NCBI GenBank assembly: GCA_033439765.1
Contig: JAULSN010000001.1
Coordinates: 5,146,001 to 5,210,000 of the forward strand
Origin: Lasiosphaeria ovina
Lineage: Eukaryota; Ascomycota; Sordariomycetes; Sordariales; Lasiosphaeriaceae
Direction of reading: 5' to 3'
DNA: 64,000 nucleotides
The notes below the pieces were generated by a model. It was not told the DNA's origin. It saw only the letters and a program-made list of their open reading frames with translations, and did not search any database. Position numbers and translations under genes: made by a program. This document shows, piece after piece, positions 36,372-46,875 of the stretch. Each line of letters opens with the position of its first letter. Position 1 is the stretch's first letter.

Positions 36372-37253
36372 ACCGGTCGCTCCACAGCAATTTTGTGACT
36401 TCTCTCTTCGAGGCGACCGGTGAAAGTGCAAAGTCGAAATAACTCTCGACCGGTGTGGGGCTGTGGCGGCCACCGTCGCCGGTGATTCGCCCAGAGGCAC
36501 AGAACATGGTGCGACCGGTGAAGGCGTTTGCATGTCTTGACGCGACCGGTGAAGTTGAACCTGCAGCGCGGGCATCGTCGACGTGCAGTCGCGCATGCAT
36601 TTGTGCAGGCTGTCAAGCTGTCAACGCTCTCCACTGCCAGACCGGTGAGGATAGATTGTAGTGGACTTGACGACCGGTCAACAGCTCGAGCCTGACCGGT
36701 TGTGGGAATGGAGCAGTCAAACGGTCAAACGGCGACCGGTGAGGGCTTGTTAATTGCCTATTGGCGATTTGGATGACGACCGGTCAAGAGCAGTATGTAC
36801 ATGTACTTTACGGAGTACAAACATAGGAATACGCCAGAAGCTGTCCAATGACATGACATGACATGACTGGGAAGGGGGGCGGTCTCTTGCATCTGTCAAC
36901 GGGCGCCACTCCGTTTCCCTTGTGCTGAAGATCTGCAAGAGCTGGAAGGAGTGCCCCATTGACAGTTTTGAACCTTGACTTTTGTTTTACAACCATTATG
37001 TTGATGATGTTGGTGATGGAGACGCACCCTCACGACATCCAACATCCAACATCCTAATGCAAACTAACAACACCTCTTTCGTCTCGCTGCCCATCCATAC
37101 GTATTTAAATCTCAGTCTGTCTTGCCGTCGACCGGTGAAGTAAAGTTACCTGACCGGTCGCCCTGTCGTGCATCTCGCTCGGAAGCGGGCCCCGCAGACC
37201 GGTCGGTCGGCAGTTCGTTTTTTTTTTTGCAGTGCAGGGACCGACACACCGGT
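36372..37253. repeat. Cluster of 14 ACCGGT palindromes, extended form GCGACCGGTGAAG
   Basis: ACCGGT occurs at 36372, 36416, 36449, 36514, 36545, 36641, 36673, 36695, 36735, 36779, 37131, 37153, 37198 and 37248. Chance expectation for a 6-mer in about 880 bp is below one. Many copies share flanks as (G/T)CGACCGGTG(A), in both orientations, while the DNA between copies differs and spacing is irregular, so it is not a simple tandem satellite. Confidence 0.85.
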
Positions 37254-37296
37254 GAGCGGCACGGCATCCCCCCCCCCCTCCCTTGCATTGCGACCA

Positions 37297-37334
37297 CTAA
37301 CAATCACACACACACGCACACACACACACACACA
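37297..37334. repeat. (CA)n microsatellite
   Basis: ACAC tract with one G interruption, preceded at about 37267 by a C-rich run. Confidence 0.85.
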
Positions 37335-37721
37335 ACGAACCCCACGCGGCGCGGGAAAATGTAATGGGTTGATGAGTGAGAGATGAAGTGATAGAGTGAG
37401 ACGCAGATCAAGCCAGATCCGATCAGTCTGGGGCGGCGGGCAGGCAGGCAACCCGGCACGGCCCGGCGTTACCTACCTATGCTGGAAGTTTCCCAAAGCT
37501 CCCGCATCTAGGGAAGCAAACTTTATTCCAAGTATCTGGGTAGGTACGTAGTAATCAGTGTGCTCACTCACTCCCGCCGTCGGGTCCTGTCAGGTGGCGA
37601 ACTGGTGGTAGGCGCGTTAGTTGGTAAGAGGGCGGCCGCGCGGGAAGGCTGGGTTTGGTGAGAGATAGATAGGTAGGCAGTAAGCTACAGGTACGTGAGG
37701 AGGGTCTGAGTAACTCCTCGC

Positions 37722-37772
37722 CTCCTTTTCCTTTTCCTTTTCCTTTTCCTTTTCCCTTTCCTTTTCCCTTTC
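37722..37772. repeat. (CCTTTT)n pyrimidine repeat
   Basis: About eight CCTTTT/CCCTTT hexamers in a row. Confidence 0.85.
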
Positions 37773-38268
37773 CTGTTATCTTTTCTTTTTATATCTACAT
37801 TTCTTCCCAAGAACGAGCTCAAGCTGTCTCATATTCCCGTCCCTTGCTCGACCAGGAATATTTTGTTTCTGGCGGTTTTCTGGTTTTCTCTCTGGGAACA
37901 GAATATACCGTTTATCTTGAGGCGAGACCAACGGCGAGGGTGTTTGCAATGCCCCTGCTTGAGACGTTGTTGTAATCGTCGTCGCAGCTCCAAAGAGGAC
38001 TGTTCGTCTGCCGGAATAAGCGGAAGCCAAGAACGCTTACTCCATACTCGACACTCCAATCCCTGAGTGTTTATTGGCCTATCTCAATGAGACAGATGAG
38101 ATTCGGCACAGGCTTCTCCCTCGCCTAGTGTTTCTCGTTAGTATGTTTTGTAATGCCGTGATTGCCACGCTATCACCTACTCTAGAATCACTGTCTTAAC
38201 ATTTAAGCCTTGTCGGGAATGTCGTGAATGCCCCAGACGCCCTCAGCTATTACGGAACAGGGACACGG

Positions 38269-38766
38269 TCAGTATGAGAAGTTGGAGTATTCTGTGCAGA
38301 AACAGCTCTCAAACGCACGATCGGCCTCGCGGCGAGGCTTGGAGCTCTCGGCGAGATTAGTGCGCGAACCCGTCCAGTTCATGAACTGCCAAGGCATGGG
38401 TTTTGCCGGAGTGATCTCCATACTGTCGTCGTTGACAGTAGCTGCGGCGGCTCCCTGGGCAGGGGCTTGGGCGTTGGAGGTAGCGTGAACGGTTGAGGTA
38501 CGGCGGTCCTGAAGCTCAATGTTGGCGATACGGGAAGCGCGACGATCCGGGAGCTCATCCCCGGAGATATGCGAAGCGCGCCGGTTCTGGAGCTCAATGC
38601 CCGGGTTCCTGTTGCTGTTGGCGGCGTTGTTCTGGAGTTGGTGGCGAAGATTATGGCGCCTGCGATAGTAAAGGGCGAAGCCCAAGACTGCCAGAACGAT
38701 GGCAATTCCAATGCCAACTACACTATACCCTCCTGGGGTGAAGCCGTTCGCGTCTCCGTCGGCCAT
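38269..38766 (-). CDS. Small single-pass membrane protein with RRAS repeats, unknown function
   Basis: ATG 38766 opens a 165-residue minus-strand frame ending at TGA 38269. The N-terminal about 13 residues are polar, residues about 14-33 (YSVVGIGIAIVLAVLGFALY) form one membrane helix, and YRRRHNLRHQ directly after gives a positive cytosolic side. Residues about 54-92 contain three loose repeats around the core (I)ELxxRRAS/T (IELQNRRAS, DELPDRRAS, IELQDRRTS), each an RRxS basic site of the kind used by PKA-like kinases. I do not recognise the family. The hydrophobicity pattern supports coding, but there is no homology evidence, and a further intron cannot be ruled out. Confidence 0.55.
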   Translation of the reverse strand: MADGDANGFTPGGYSVVGIGIAIVLAVLGFALYYRRRHNLRHQLQNNAANSNRNPGIELQNRRASHISGDELPDRRASRIANIELQDRRTSTVHATSNAQAPAQGAAAATVNDDSMEITPAKPMPWQFMNWTGSRTNLAESSKPRREADRAFESCFCTEYSNFSY

Positions 38767-40050
38767 CTTTTTCTACTCGCTTCCGGGCTGATTCTGACTC
38801 TGTTAAATATGGTGTCCATTTTTTTTTTGGCCGTGGCTGGTACGAATATGAATCCCTACTTCCAAACCGAGAATCCTGACGAAGGCGGGTAACGATCAAC
38901 GATCAGTGGCGGATAGGTTTGCCTGACAACGAGCCGGAGCCGCGAGCCTTGTGTGAGATTGCGGGAACTGCAAATGGCGACGCGGTATCTGACTTGTATT
39001 GATGAAATGGTAAGTGACGGACGACCAGACGATTTGGTGATAGCCTCAGAAAGGACGAAGGCAACGGGCGGGCGGTACCTTGTGTGATCTGGCTCGCTGT
39101 AGACGGGGAACTGAGCTATGACCTGAGTTGTGCTTTGAAAGGTAGATCGGGAGAGGAAGAGACAAAAACCAGCCCCGCCGTGGGGAAATAAATAGGCAAC
39201 AGAAGTCGGGTCGCGTGACTGACAAACGCGTCGGCAGGGGGGAGGGTGAATTTCATCTGAACTTTTGTTGTGGCCTGAGATCCAGCTGATAAGCCTCCCG
39301 TCCCCGGGCCAGAATTCTAGAAACGGAACGAACGAACGGGTCGAGTGCTGGGACTTGGAGCCTACCTTGGACATACTCAAGTACAAGTTACGTTACGGCT
39401 AGCCCGTCGAGCACGGCAACGGTTGCTCCCGGGTTGCTGTTTTGATACATGCACGCTTTTGTCCTGTTTACAATGCGGCTCCACGTCTGGGGCGTCGTGG
39501 ATTTATTGCAAGATACCGGTACCGTTGACTTATGGTGTCTAGTCTATCAAGTCTCAAAACGGCGAGTCCATAAATTAGTAGCACCTGTTCAAGACAACGG
39601 GAGAAACCAAACCACCAACGGGCAGTGCCAGCGAACAGTCTCCCGTTCTCGCTCACCATTCCAAATCGAGCTTGAGGCCTATTCCCTGCCTCATATAACA
39701 CATGAAACGGACTGACCAATTTCTCTCCAACCCCAGGACACAAAAAAGAACATCGCACCGTGACAAATACTTTGAAGACAGCCGCGCCTTCTCGCTACTG
39801 TTTATGGCGCTTGTGAGAGTCAGAACAGCATATACATAGGTATTCTCAGGCAAGTCAATATGTGCTCTCTTGATGCCCTCATTTCTGAATCTTTAAAACG
39901 AAGTTCACTCGCCATTGATACGCCCTGTAGCTTGCCATGTAGCCATTCTCGCCCATATTCAAACCAACCAAGCCACCCCCCTGATACGCCCCACTCGAAA
40001 CGCCATCCCTCCCGAACAGGTCACTACAACCGCCACATTACCTATCACTG
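38767..40050. other. Intergenic region
   Basis: Upstream of the small membrane protein gene and downstream of the P450 relic. No gene or RNA recognised. Confidence 0.5.
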
Positions 40051-41000
40051 TTAAGCAGGAGTCAGGCCGATATAACACCCATCTCTGAAGGAAAGAGTCG
40101 CGGAGGCCTGAAGTCGGGGAGGAGCCAGGTCTCTCGACTCGACCTTCTTGGACACCGAGAAGATCTTGAAGCGCGTGTAGGCAATTTGCGTGATTGCAAA
40201 CTGCTGGCCCGGGCAAATCCGAGGTCTTCCCGAGAACGGCACAAAGTCCCACCTATACCATGTCGATTAGCAAAGGGACGCCGCAGGCCAAAAGAACACG
40301 GGCTTTCTTTCATCGACGAGACAGCACCAAGAATAACGACATACCCTGGTTCAAAGCCCGACTCCCAGCGCTCAGGCCGGAACTCATTGGCGTCTGGGCC
40401 GTAAATGTCGCGTCTGCGCTGCAGCATGTAGGCAGACCATCTCATAGCCGTCCCTTTGGGCACGAGGATCGGCTGCTTGCCGTCGGGTCCTCCCCGGGTC
40501 GGAAGGACCGTGTCTTTTTCTGCCCCCTGGTTACAAAGGCGACCGAGGGAAAAAGGCGCAGGGCTGGGAGAGAAAGTCAGCCGGCGGGGTCGATAACTCC
40601 CCAAAACAGCAGCGCAAACTTGCCTTCTTTTATCACGTTGTTGAGATATGTCATCCGCCTCAGCTGCTCAAACGTGGGGGCTTTCTACCCCGAGGTCCTT
40701 GATTTCCTTTCTTAGCTTCTCAACTGCCAAGGAGCTTCGGGCCAGGCAGTGCATGCAGCTTGTCCCGGGGGCCGGCGACAATCCAGTCGTCCGTCTTTGT
40801 GGACATGATCGCTTTGATGTTCTCGCCTTCGCATGTGTTGATGACCCAGCTGCCCAAGGCCAGGCTGTAGTACGTATTTCCATTTTTTGCAAAGCGGCCG
40901 TTCATGAACTCCACAAGTTTGTGTTCTCTCATGGCCCTTGCTGCCGGGATGAGAGAGTCGAGTCCCACGAATTCCGCCGGAGCTAATCCTGGCAAGCTAT
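40051..41000 (-). pseudogene. Cytochrome P450 relic (CYP52-like), internally deleted and frameshifted
   Basis: The minus strand keeps three P450 blocks in order. Block 1 (about 40990-40760) has GLDSLIPAARAMREHKL and NGNTYYSLALGSWV, ending at TKTDDWIV, as in the N-terminal third of CYP52 alkane hydroxylases. Block 2 (about 40750-40630) jumps directly to the J/K-helix region EKLRKEIKDLGVE and [12 protein letters not shown]. Block 3 has [36 protein letters not shown], an intron with a GTATGT donor, and the haem site [17 protein letters not shown], ending at 40051. Roughly 230 residues, including the I-helix oxygen-binding motif, are missing. Frame also breaks at a C-run (about 40700) and a G-run (about 40530), and the membrane anchor is not recognisable. 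It cannot encode a working P450. Confidence 0.85.
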
Positions 41001-42451
41001 GATTGGAACCTACCCAATGATGATGAGGCACAGACTCGTGGCATGGTCTGAAGTGGGAAGGGATATAAATAACTACTTCCCTTGGGGTTCACAACGCGCT
41101 CTAGCACGACGATGTTACCACGTAAGAATATAGTAGCCAGGTGTCCTTTTCTCTACTTTCTGTATAAACTCCCCTCTTCTGAACAGGTAGCCCATGAAGA
41201 AAACCGAGCTTCGCTGTATCTCTCACCAGAATCTCCGTCGGAGGAAACCGAACTCAACAAAGTGTTCAGGGTTCGAACTCCGACGGCCCATGTACCATAC
41301 AATACATGCAAAGGTTCATCCGCAGCAAATCACGAAAAATACAAACCTCAGGTCAGCCAGCCCTACTAACAGCGCAGGGTATTCGCCAGGAAATCCAACG
41401 TAGGGTCGATAGCACCGAAGCTGAGGCCTCTTATCCCGGCGCCGCTGTGTAGCCGAACCGAACGCGCTCGGCGTAAACGTGTGTCGCGGAGTACATAATA
41501 ATCCACGAAGGAAGACAGACAGACGTATCAGTAACGTACCGGGGCAATGACTGGCTGCGTCGGATCTGACGGGGTCCGGCCAGTCGGGTTCTCTCGTCAG
41601 CATTATTTATGCATGCGAAGGTGGTAGGGGTTCCGGCCGATTGGGAACCTGAAGCGGAAGGTCGTTTTGAGCCGCGTTTTTTGCCAAAGGGGACGTAACG
41701 GACGGACACTCACGGCTGGAACCACAACAGTTAATCTACATACATTCTCGATGTAGAAAAAGTCACGGAAACAAAAAAGACAAAAGCGTCCCGTCGCATG
41801 GTGTGTATTCGATACCCAAAGTTCCCAGCATGGCCCTCCCCTAGTGCTCTCTGTAATGCCGATACTTTTTTTTATATCAACTAGACAGCCCACATGCCTC
41901 CCATTAAAGGACATAAAAAGCAATGCATTCCCAAAAAAATAAATAAATAAATAGGTAAGCACCTAACAAGTCACTACTTGATCAAGACCTTGTAGTCCAA
42001 TGCTCCCCTGCATGCCTTCTTCTCTCCACACTGAAGAAAAAACCAACTGGGATTGTTCAAGATAAAAAAACGTGTCCAGGAAGAAAGAAATAGAAGAAAC
42101 GCCAGTCCCCATAATGTAGAACGGTTGTGAGGCCAAAGGAAAGCAACAAACGATTCCTTCATCGGCAATCATTCCAATCGTGAAAGATGCGTAACCCCGA
42201 GAAGAAATCATGAATCATAAGCCCGTATCTTAACCAGGAGAGGGGGGTCATCTTCAGAATCCAGCTTTTGTTTCTTTTTCTAGCCCATCTCGCCGTTGTC
42301 GTCATATCCATCAAGTCATCCAACCAGCGTCCCCTCCAAAAAGGGCGCAGGCCAAAGAGCCAAAAGAGGAAAACCGGGATGTATACAAAACAGGGAGAGA
42401 GAGAGGGGGGGGAGGGGGGGGGAGAGATCAATCCTTGTCCCAGTACGTCTC
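41001..42451. other. Intergenic region
   Basis: Holds a strong inverted repeat (41235-41286) and a polypurine tract (about 42393-42426) close to the 3' end of the GH76 gene. No gene recognised. Confidence 0.5.
41235..41286. repeat. Inverted repeat with 9-bp perfect stem
   Basis: CCGTCGGAG at 41235-41243 pairs with CTCCGACGG at 41278-41286. An inner partial stem is possible around CCGAAC / GTTC. The B-box-like GGTTCGAACTC lies inside the 3' arm, but no tRNA can be folded. Confidence 0.7.
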
Positions 42452-44598
42452 CTATGCGCGCTGGTTGCCGTTGATGTCGCGCCCAAAGTGCACGACGCGG
42501 TTATGTATCGCCTTCTTACGGAGCGACGTAGACCCGTCCACTCTAGGGAAGGATATCCTTTGCGGCTGCTGATGCGGCGGTGGCGACGATTGTAAAGAGT
42601 TGTTGCGGCGGAAATCCAGGCGCTGGTTGCCATGCCCGGCTCCTCCTGCTCCTGCGAACATTCCTCCACCACCGCCACCGGTATTATTTCTCCAATAGGC
42701 AGGAGACGTGGAGCCAGGCGATTGGGTTCTCATGTGGTATCGGGAAGGCAGTGGCGGCGGGCGCGGCGCAGGGCGCGGCGTTCGGTAGTAAGCCTCGTCG
42801 CTGGGAACGAGGTAGTGTGTATTAACCATAACCTCGTCGTCCTTTTCCAAGAATGCCGAGGCCGTGTACGCAAAGCTGTTTTCGCTCTCGGACTGCTGCA
42901 TCAACGCTCTTTTGCCCTTATCGTCATTATGAGCGTTGCGCAGAATTCCGCCTCGGCCGCCGCCGCCGCCGCCGCCGCCGCCAACGCCTCCAAAGGCAGC
43001 GACCGAGCGCAGGCCCGAGACACGCTGCGAGACCGTCTGGTGGGGTTTAGCCTCGTCCGCAACCACAAAGGCGCAACCGCATAGTAGGCCGATGACCATG
43101 AGGGCGGTGCAGATGTAAGCCCCGACACGGCCTGCGGTGGTCATGGGGGGGAACGAGCCGCTGATGTCGAAGGGGTCGGTGCGGCCCACGTCGGAGCCGC
43201 CGGCGCCCGGGTTGCCGGCGCTCGTGCCGCCCGTGCTGTTAGTGACGGGGGCCGTGACGTGCTGGATCATGTTGGCGAGCACAATCTCCATGGCTGACAT
43301 CTGCTGGCCGACGCCCGTCGAGCCGTCCCACTTGCCATGCTCGGTCCATTGGTGTCCGCACATGCGCTTGTTGTCGCCTCCCGTGCACGTCGACGCGGCG
43401 GCGATGGCGGACGTGGCGAGAAGCGGCTTGATGCGGTCGTACGTCCAGGGCGCCCACTTCGTCGTGGACGCCATCCAGCGTGACAGATACGCCTTGAAGC
43501 TCTGTTGGTCGAGGTCGCACAGGTTCACGGGCTCGCACGCCACCTCGGTCATGACATCACTCTTGTTTCCGGCAAAGAACACGTTGATACCATCGAGCAG
43601 GCCGTCGACGCGTTGCTTCCACATGTCCCGGGTGGGTCCGGTCGTGTAGTTGTACATGGCAGCGGCGCCCAGGAGAAACGCCCCGGCGTTGTAAGTCCAC
43701 TGGTACGGCGTAATGGCGGAGCAGTTGTTAATGTGCGTGCCATCGTAGATGTAGTATGTTTTCGGGTCCAGGAGCTTGGCATCCACCATCCAGTCCCACG
43801 TGCGGTCGGCCCATCCAGCGTACGACTGATTGCCCGTGTACCGAGCTAGTCGTGCGGCAATATTGAAGAAGCAGGCCTGCGAGATGGAATTCTTGTAGTC
43901 GTAGCCATTGTTCCAGGTGAATATCTGCCAGCGGAGGCCGCCCCCGCAATCTTGACTATCCCACCGAGCCGCTTGGGTATTGAAGACGGCCTGGGCCAGT
44001 GCCAGCCACTGTGGTTTATCGCTTGGGGGGTTCTGGAAGTTGTACTCGGCCGCCGACATGACAGCCATGCCCCAGAAGCCCTGGTCGTCGTTCCCTTCGG
44101 TCATTGTTTGGTTCGGCGGCATGTAGTCGTTGTTGGGGCCGACCTGGTAGAGCATGCCCTCTTGCGTGATGTTGTTCCACCTCGAGTCGCCCGTGTAGTA
44201 CCAGTAATCGACGAGGGAGCCCATTAGAGCGCCGGCTTCCCACCCTAGACCCCGAATATGCGGTCAGTATGTGACGGAGTGGCTCTGGAATACGGGTATG
44301 GCTCACAGTAGTATGGTAAGGGTAGCAGGCCAGGGGTCCCTCCCGGCTGATCACCATGGTAGAATGACATCATGTCCTCCGCCATGGAGCTGGCAACGCT
44401 CTTCAATGAATCTGCGGCATTGGGCTGTCTAAGTCAAGAAGGCCTAGCAGAGCTGTGGTTGGATTATTATAAAAGCTCACCGGCTGAGCTCAAATCAAGC
44501 GTGTAAGCTGCGCCGAGCTGCGAGATGGCCAGCAAGCTAGCAGCTGCCAGGGCGGCGTTCGCGTCCGCCCACCGGCGGTGAATTTTCTTGTAGAACAT
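42452..44598 (-). CDS. GH76 alpha-1,6-mannanase-like cell-wall protein (Dfg5/Dcw1 family) with transmembrane tail
   Basis: Minus-strand exons 44598-44481, 44411-44307 and 44244-42452 encode 671 residues. Dfg5/Dcw1 enzymes act on GPI-mannan at the cell surface and help attach GPI proteins to the wall. A signal peptide is visible (ASLLAISQLGAAYTLDL). The GH76 domain (about residues 40-440) shows LPLPYYWWEAGALMGSLVDY, the catalytic pair Asp127-Asp128 in EGNDDQGFWGMA, and CGHQWTEHGKWDGSTGVGQQ; N-glycosylation sites are frequent. A helix near the end of the domain (VGAYICTALMVIGLLCGCAF) is followed by about 170 mostly polar residues with Gly- and Pro-rich tracts, so the protein looks like a type I membrane protein and not a GPI-ended one. 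In intron 1 the AG at GCCGCAG is used; the nearer AG would lead to a stop. Confidence 0.92.
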
Positions 44599-46875
44599 CT
44601 ATTCCGACGATGTTTGAGGACGAGGACCGCTGAATCCGTCGGCAGAGGAAGAATAATGTGGCATTCAAGCCACAGGAGGAATGAGAGAAACTGAGGGCAC
44701 TCGCCCGGCCAAGACAAGCAACATGCGCTAAGAGCGATGGACTCGGTACCGTAGCCATGCAGCTGACAAAAAGGACGGGCCAAGTCATGACTCCTGCTAT
44801 AAGTGTGGACTCGGTTGGTGACGGGAAGGAAGGACGAGATGGCTGATGGCTGATGGCGTCAGCCAGGCTGCTTGCCTTGCTCTTGCCAGTGTCCGCAAGC
44901 GGAGAGAAGGAACAGAAGGGCCGGCGCCCTAGGGCAGCTTCCTTAGGTGCGAGATGGAGATGCCCCGGGTCCCATTGTGCCGGATGCGACCGAGTAAGGA
45001 GGTGGGTAAGGGTGGGTATATTTCCTTCCCCATGGGCAAGCTGCGAGTGCTTGAAACACGTCCGACATAGATGTGACCGCTTCCCCGTGATGCCAGAAGG
45101 CGAGATGGAAAGAGATAGCCTCGCCTTAGGTAAGGCAGTGTACCTATCTTGTACCTACCTAGGTAGTAGTCTCCATTCACAAGTGGCCCTCGAGACAACA
45201 AGACAACACGGCCGTGGCGTGACAGCTCCGCCAGACACTGGAAGCCACTGGGTCGGTTGTGTGGATCTCGACGTCTGAGGGACAAGATGGTTGACGCATA
45301 CATTCGGTAATGCCCGAGGATTCTTTGTTCCCTAGCGGCGTGTTGGCAGTTCCACAGTCTACCCCGGCCATTCAAAGAGCTCGCCCCATCAAGTTCCCAA
45401 TTCCTCAGGAAATACTGGTACATTTGTATACTCGTCTGGCTTTGGACATATTAGCACATGGCTTAAAGACCTGTGTGGTCGGTTTGAAGACTTCGTAACA
45501 ACCTGGCTCGTGATTGCCTTGCGATATCCGTCACAGGCTCGATGTTTTAGGATTGACACCACGGATCAGGGCAGAATACGAGGTAATTAAATATCAGGAC
45601 AAAATACTACCAGATATTTCCGTGAACAGGTGAGGTGGAGCATGAGAAGCAGAGAGAAAATGGTGCTCTGGTAGACGAGATGCATCCATGGAATATAATA
45701 TCTGGAACCAAATCGACGGCGCATGGGTTCCCTTCCGAAAAGCACTCCGTCGGCTTGCTGCTGTTGCGGAGTTTGTGGTTCGCGTGGGAACTGCGGGAGA
45801 GCCAATCCAAGCCTTATCCGGCAAGCAGCCGTCGAAGCCGTCGGAAGCGTTTCCAAAGGTCCCCATTGACCTGAGGCACCCGAGGTACCTTACTTGCACC
45901 GAAACGTTTACCGTAACCAAGGACGCGCTTTGTATGCCCGGCATGTTTGACAAACGGCTTTTGGACGCGAGGTGCGAGGTGCGAGGTGCGGGATGCTGGT
46001 GACCAGGCAGGCGTTGTACGGTCCCCGTGTGAACTATGCACAATGGATGTTGTGGCAGTGGTCAGCCGCTCGTTTCACCAAACACAAAAGTTTGGAACCT
46101 AAGGTGGGGGAATTGTGCCCAGCACTCTTACCAACCGGGTTAACGCTAACTTGAACCGGGCTTTATCGTCCAAGGGGTTGATTGATTGCCGCAATAGCCT
46201 GCAGATATGGAGGATGAACAAAGAACCGAAGATCTATCGGCACCTATCCTAAGGCAGAACACAAATAACTTGATGGTGAAGAAAAGGTACAGGTGGGGCT
46301 TGATGATTGGGTTCCCACCAACAGAAGAGATATTTCTTTTGAGCGCTCTGCTCCCCTGGCTCCCGAGAAAAGAAATCCGGGGTAAGTAGTGTACATGTAC
46401 ATACAGCACCCCTGGTTGTCCACAGCTAGCGTCTTCAGCTAACTTCGGGAAGCGATCAGGCGGCGACAAAGTCGCTAATGATCCTGGCTCGCTCTGTGCA
46501 TCTCATGTACTGTACATATTCCAGAACCCTTGGCACGCTTGGCACCTTTAACTCAGCTCCGCATCGGCTCCTCCGCGTCGAACTTCGGGGCACAGCAAAG
46601 TGGAGACCACCCAGCCTCGGAAGACGTCCGTCTGATCGGTCAGCGCAGCGACCGTCTTCTCAGTCCCATCTGGATCCCGTCCCTTGTGTCCAAACTCCAA
46701 ACCGCCTCTAACCATTCTCGCGTCTCGCCCGAAACCGCAACTCAACAGGATACCTTGCCTCCACTGCATTCGCAGCGAACGCCTGCCGCACTGCGCTGCG
46801 CTGCGACCGCCCGCGCTGCGTCGCTCCTCCATGCCCGAACCGCTGCCTGCCCGACCAACCGCCCTTTGATCATTC
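44599..46875. promoter_or_regulatory. Long divergent intergenic region (GH76 / EAF)
   Basis: 2.3 kb between divergent genes, holding both promoters. A near-palindromic TACCTACCTAGGTAGTA lies at 45152-45168. No gene or RNA recognised. Confidence 0.45.

Larger units (their letters stand above)
35726..38268. other. Convergent intergenic region with ACCGGT cluster and microsatellites
   Basis: 2.5 kb without a credible gene. It contains a dense ACCGGT cluster, a CA microsatellite and a CCTTTT repeat, listed separately. A 186-codon minus-strand frame at 36036-36596 runs through the ACCGGT cluster but has no family-like sequence. Confidence 0.5.

Noticed and set aside
36036..36596. 186-codon minus-strand frame through the ACCGGT cluster
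   Set aside because: No family-like sequence. The frame overlaps non-coding repeated motifs and is best explained by composition.
41271..41281. GGTTCGAACTC as a tRNA B box
   Set aside because: No A box or cloverleaf upstream; the word is part of a simple hairpin.
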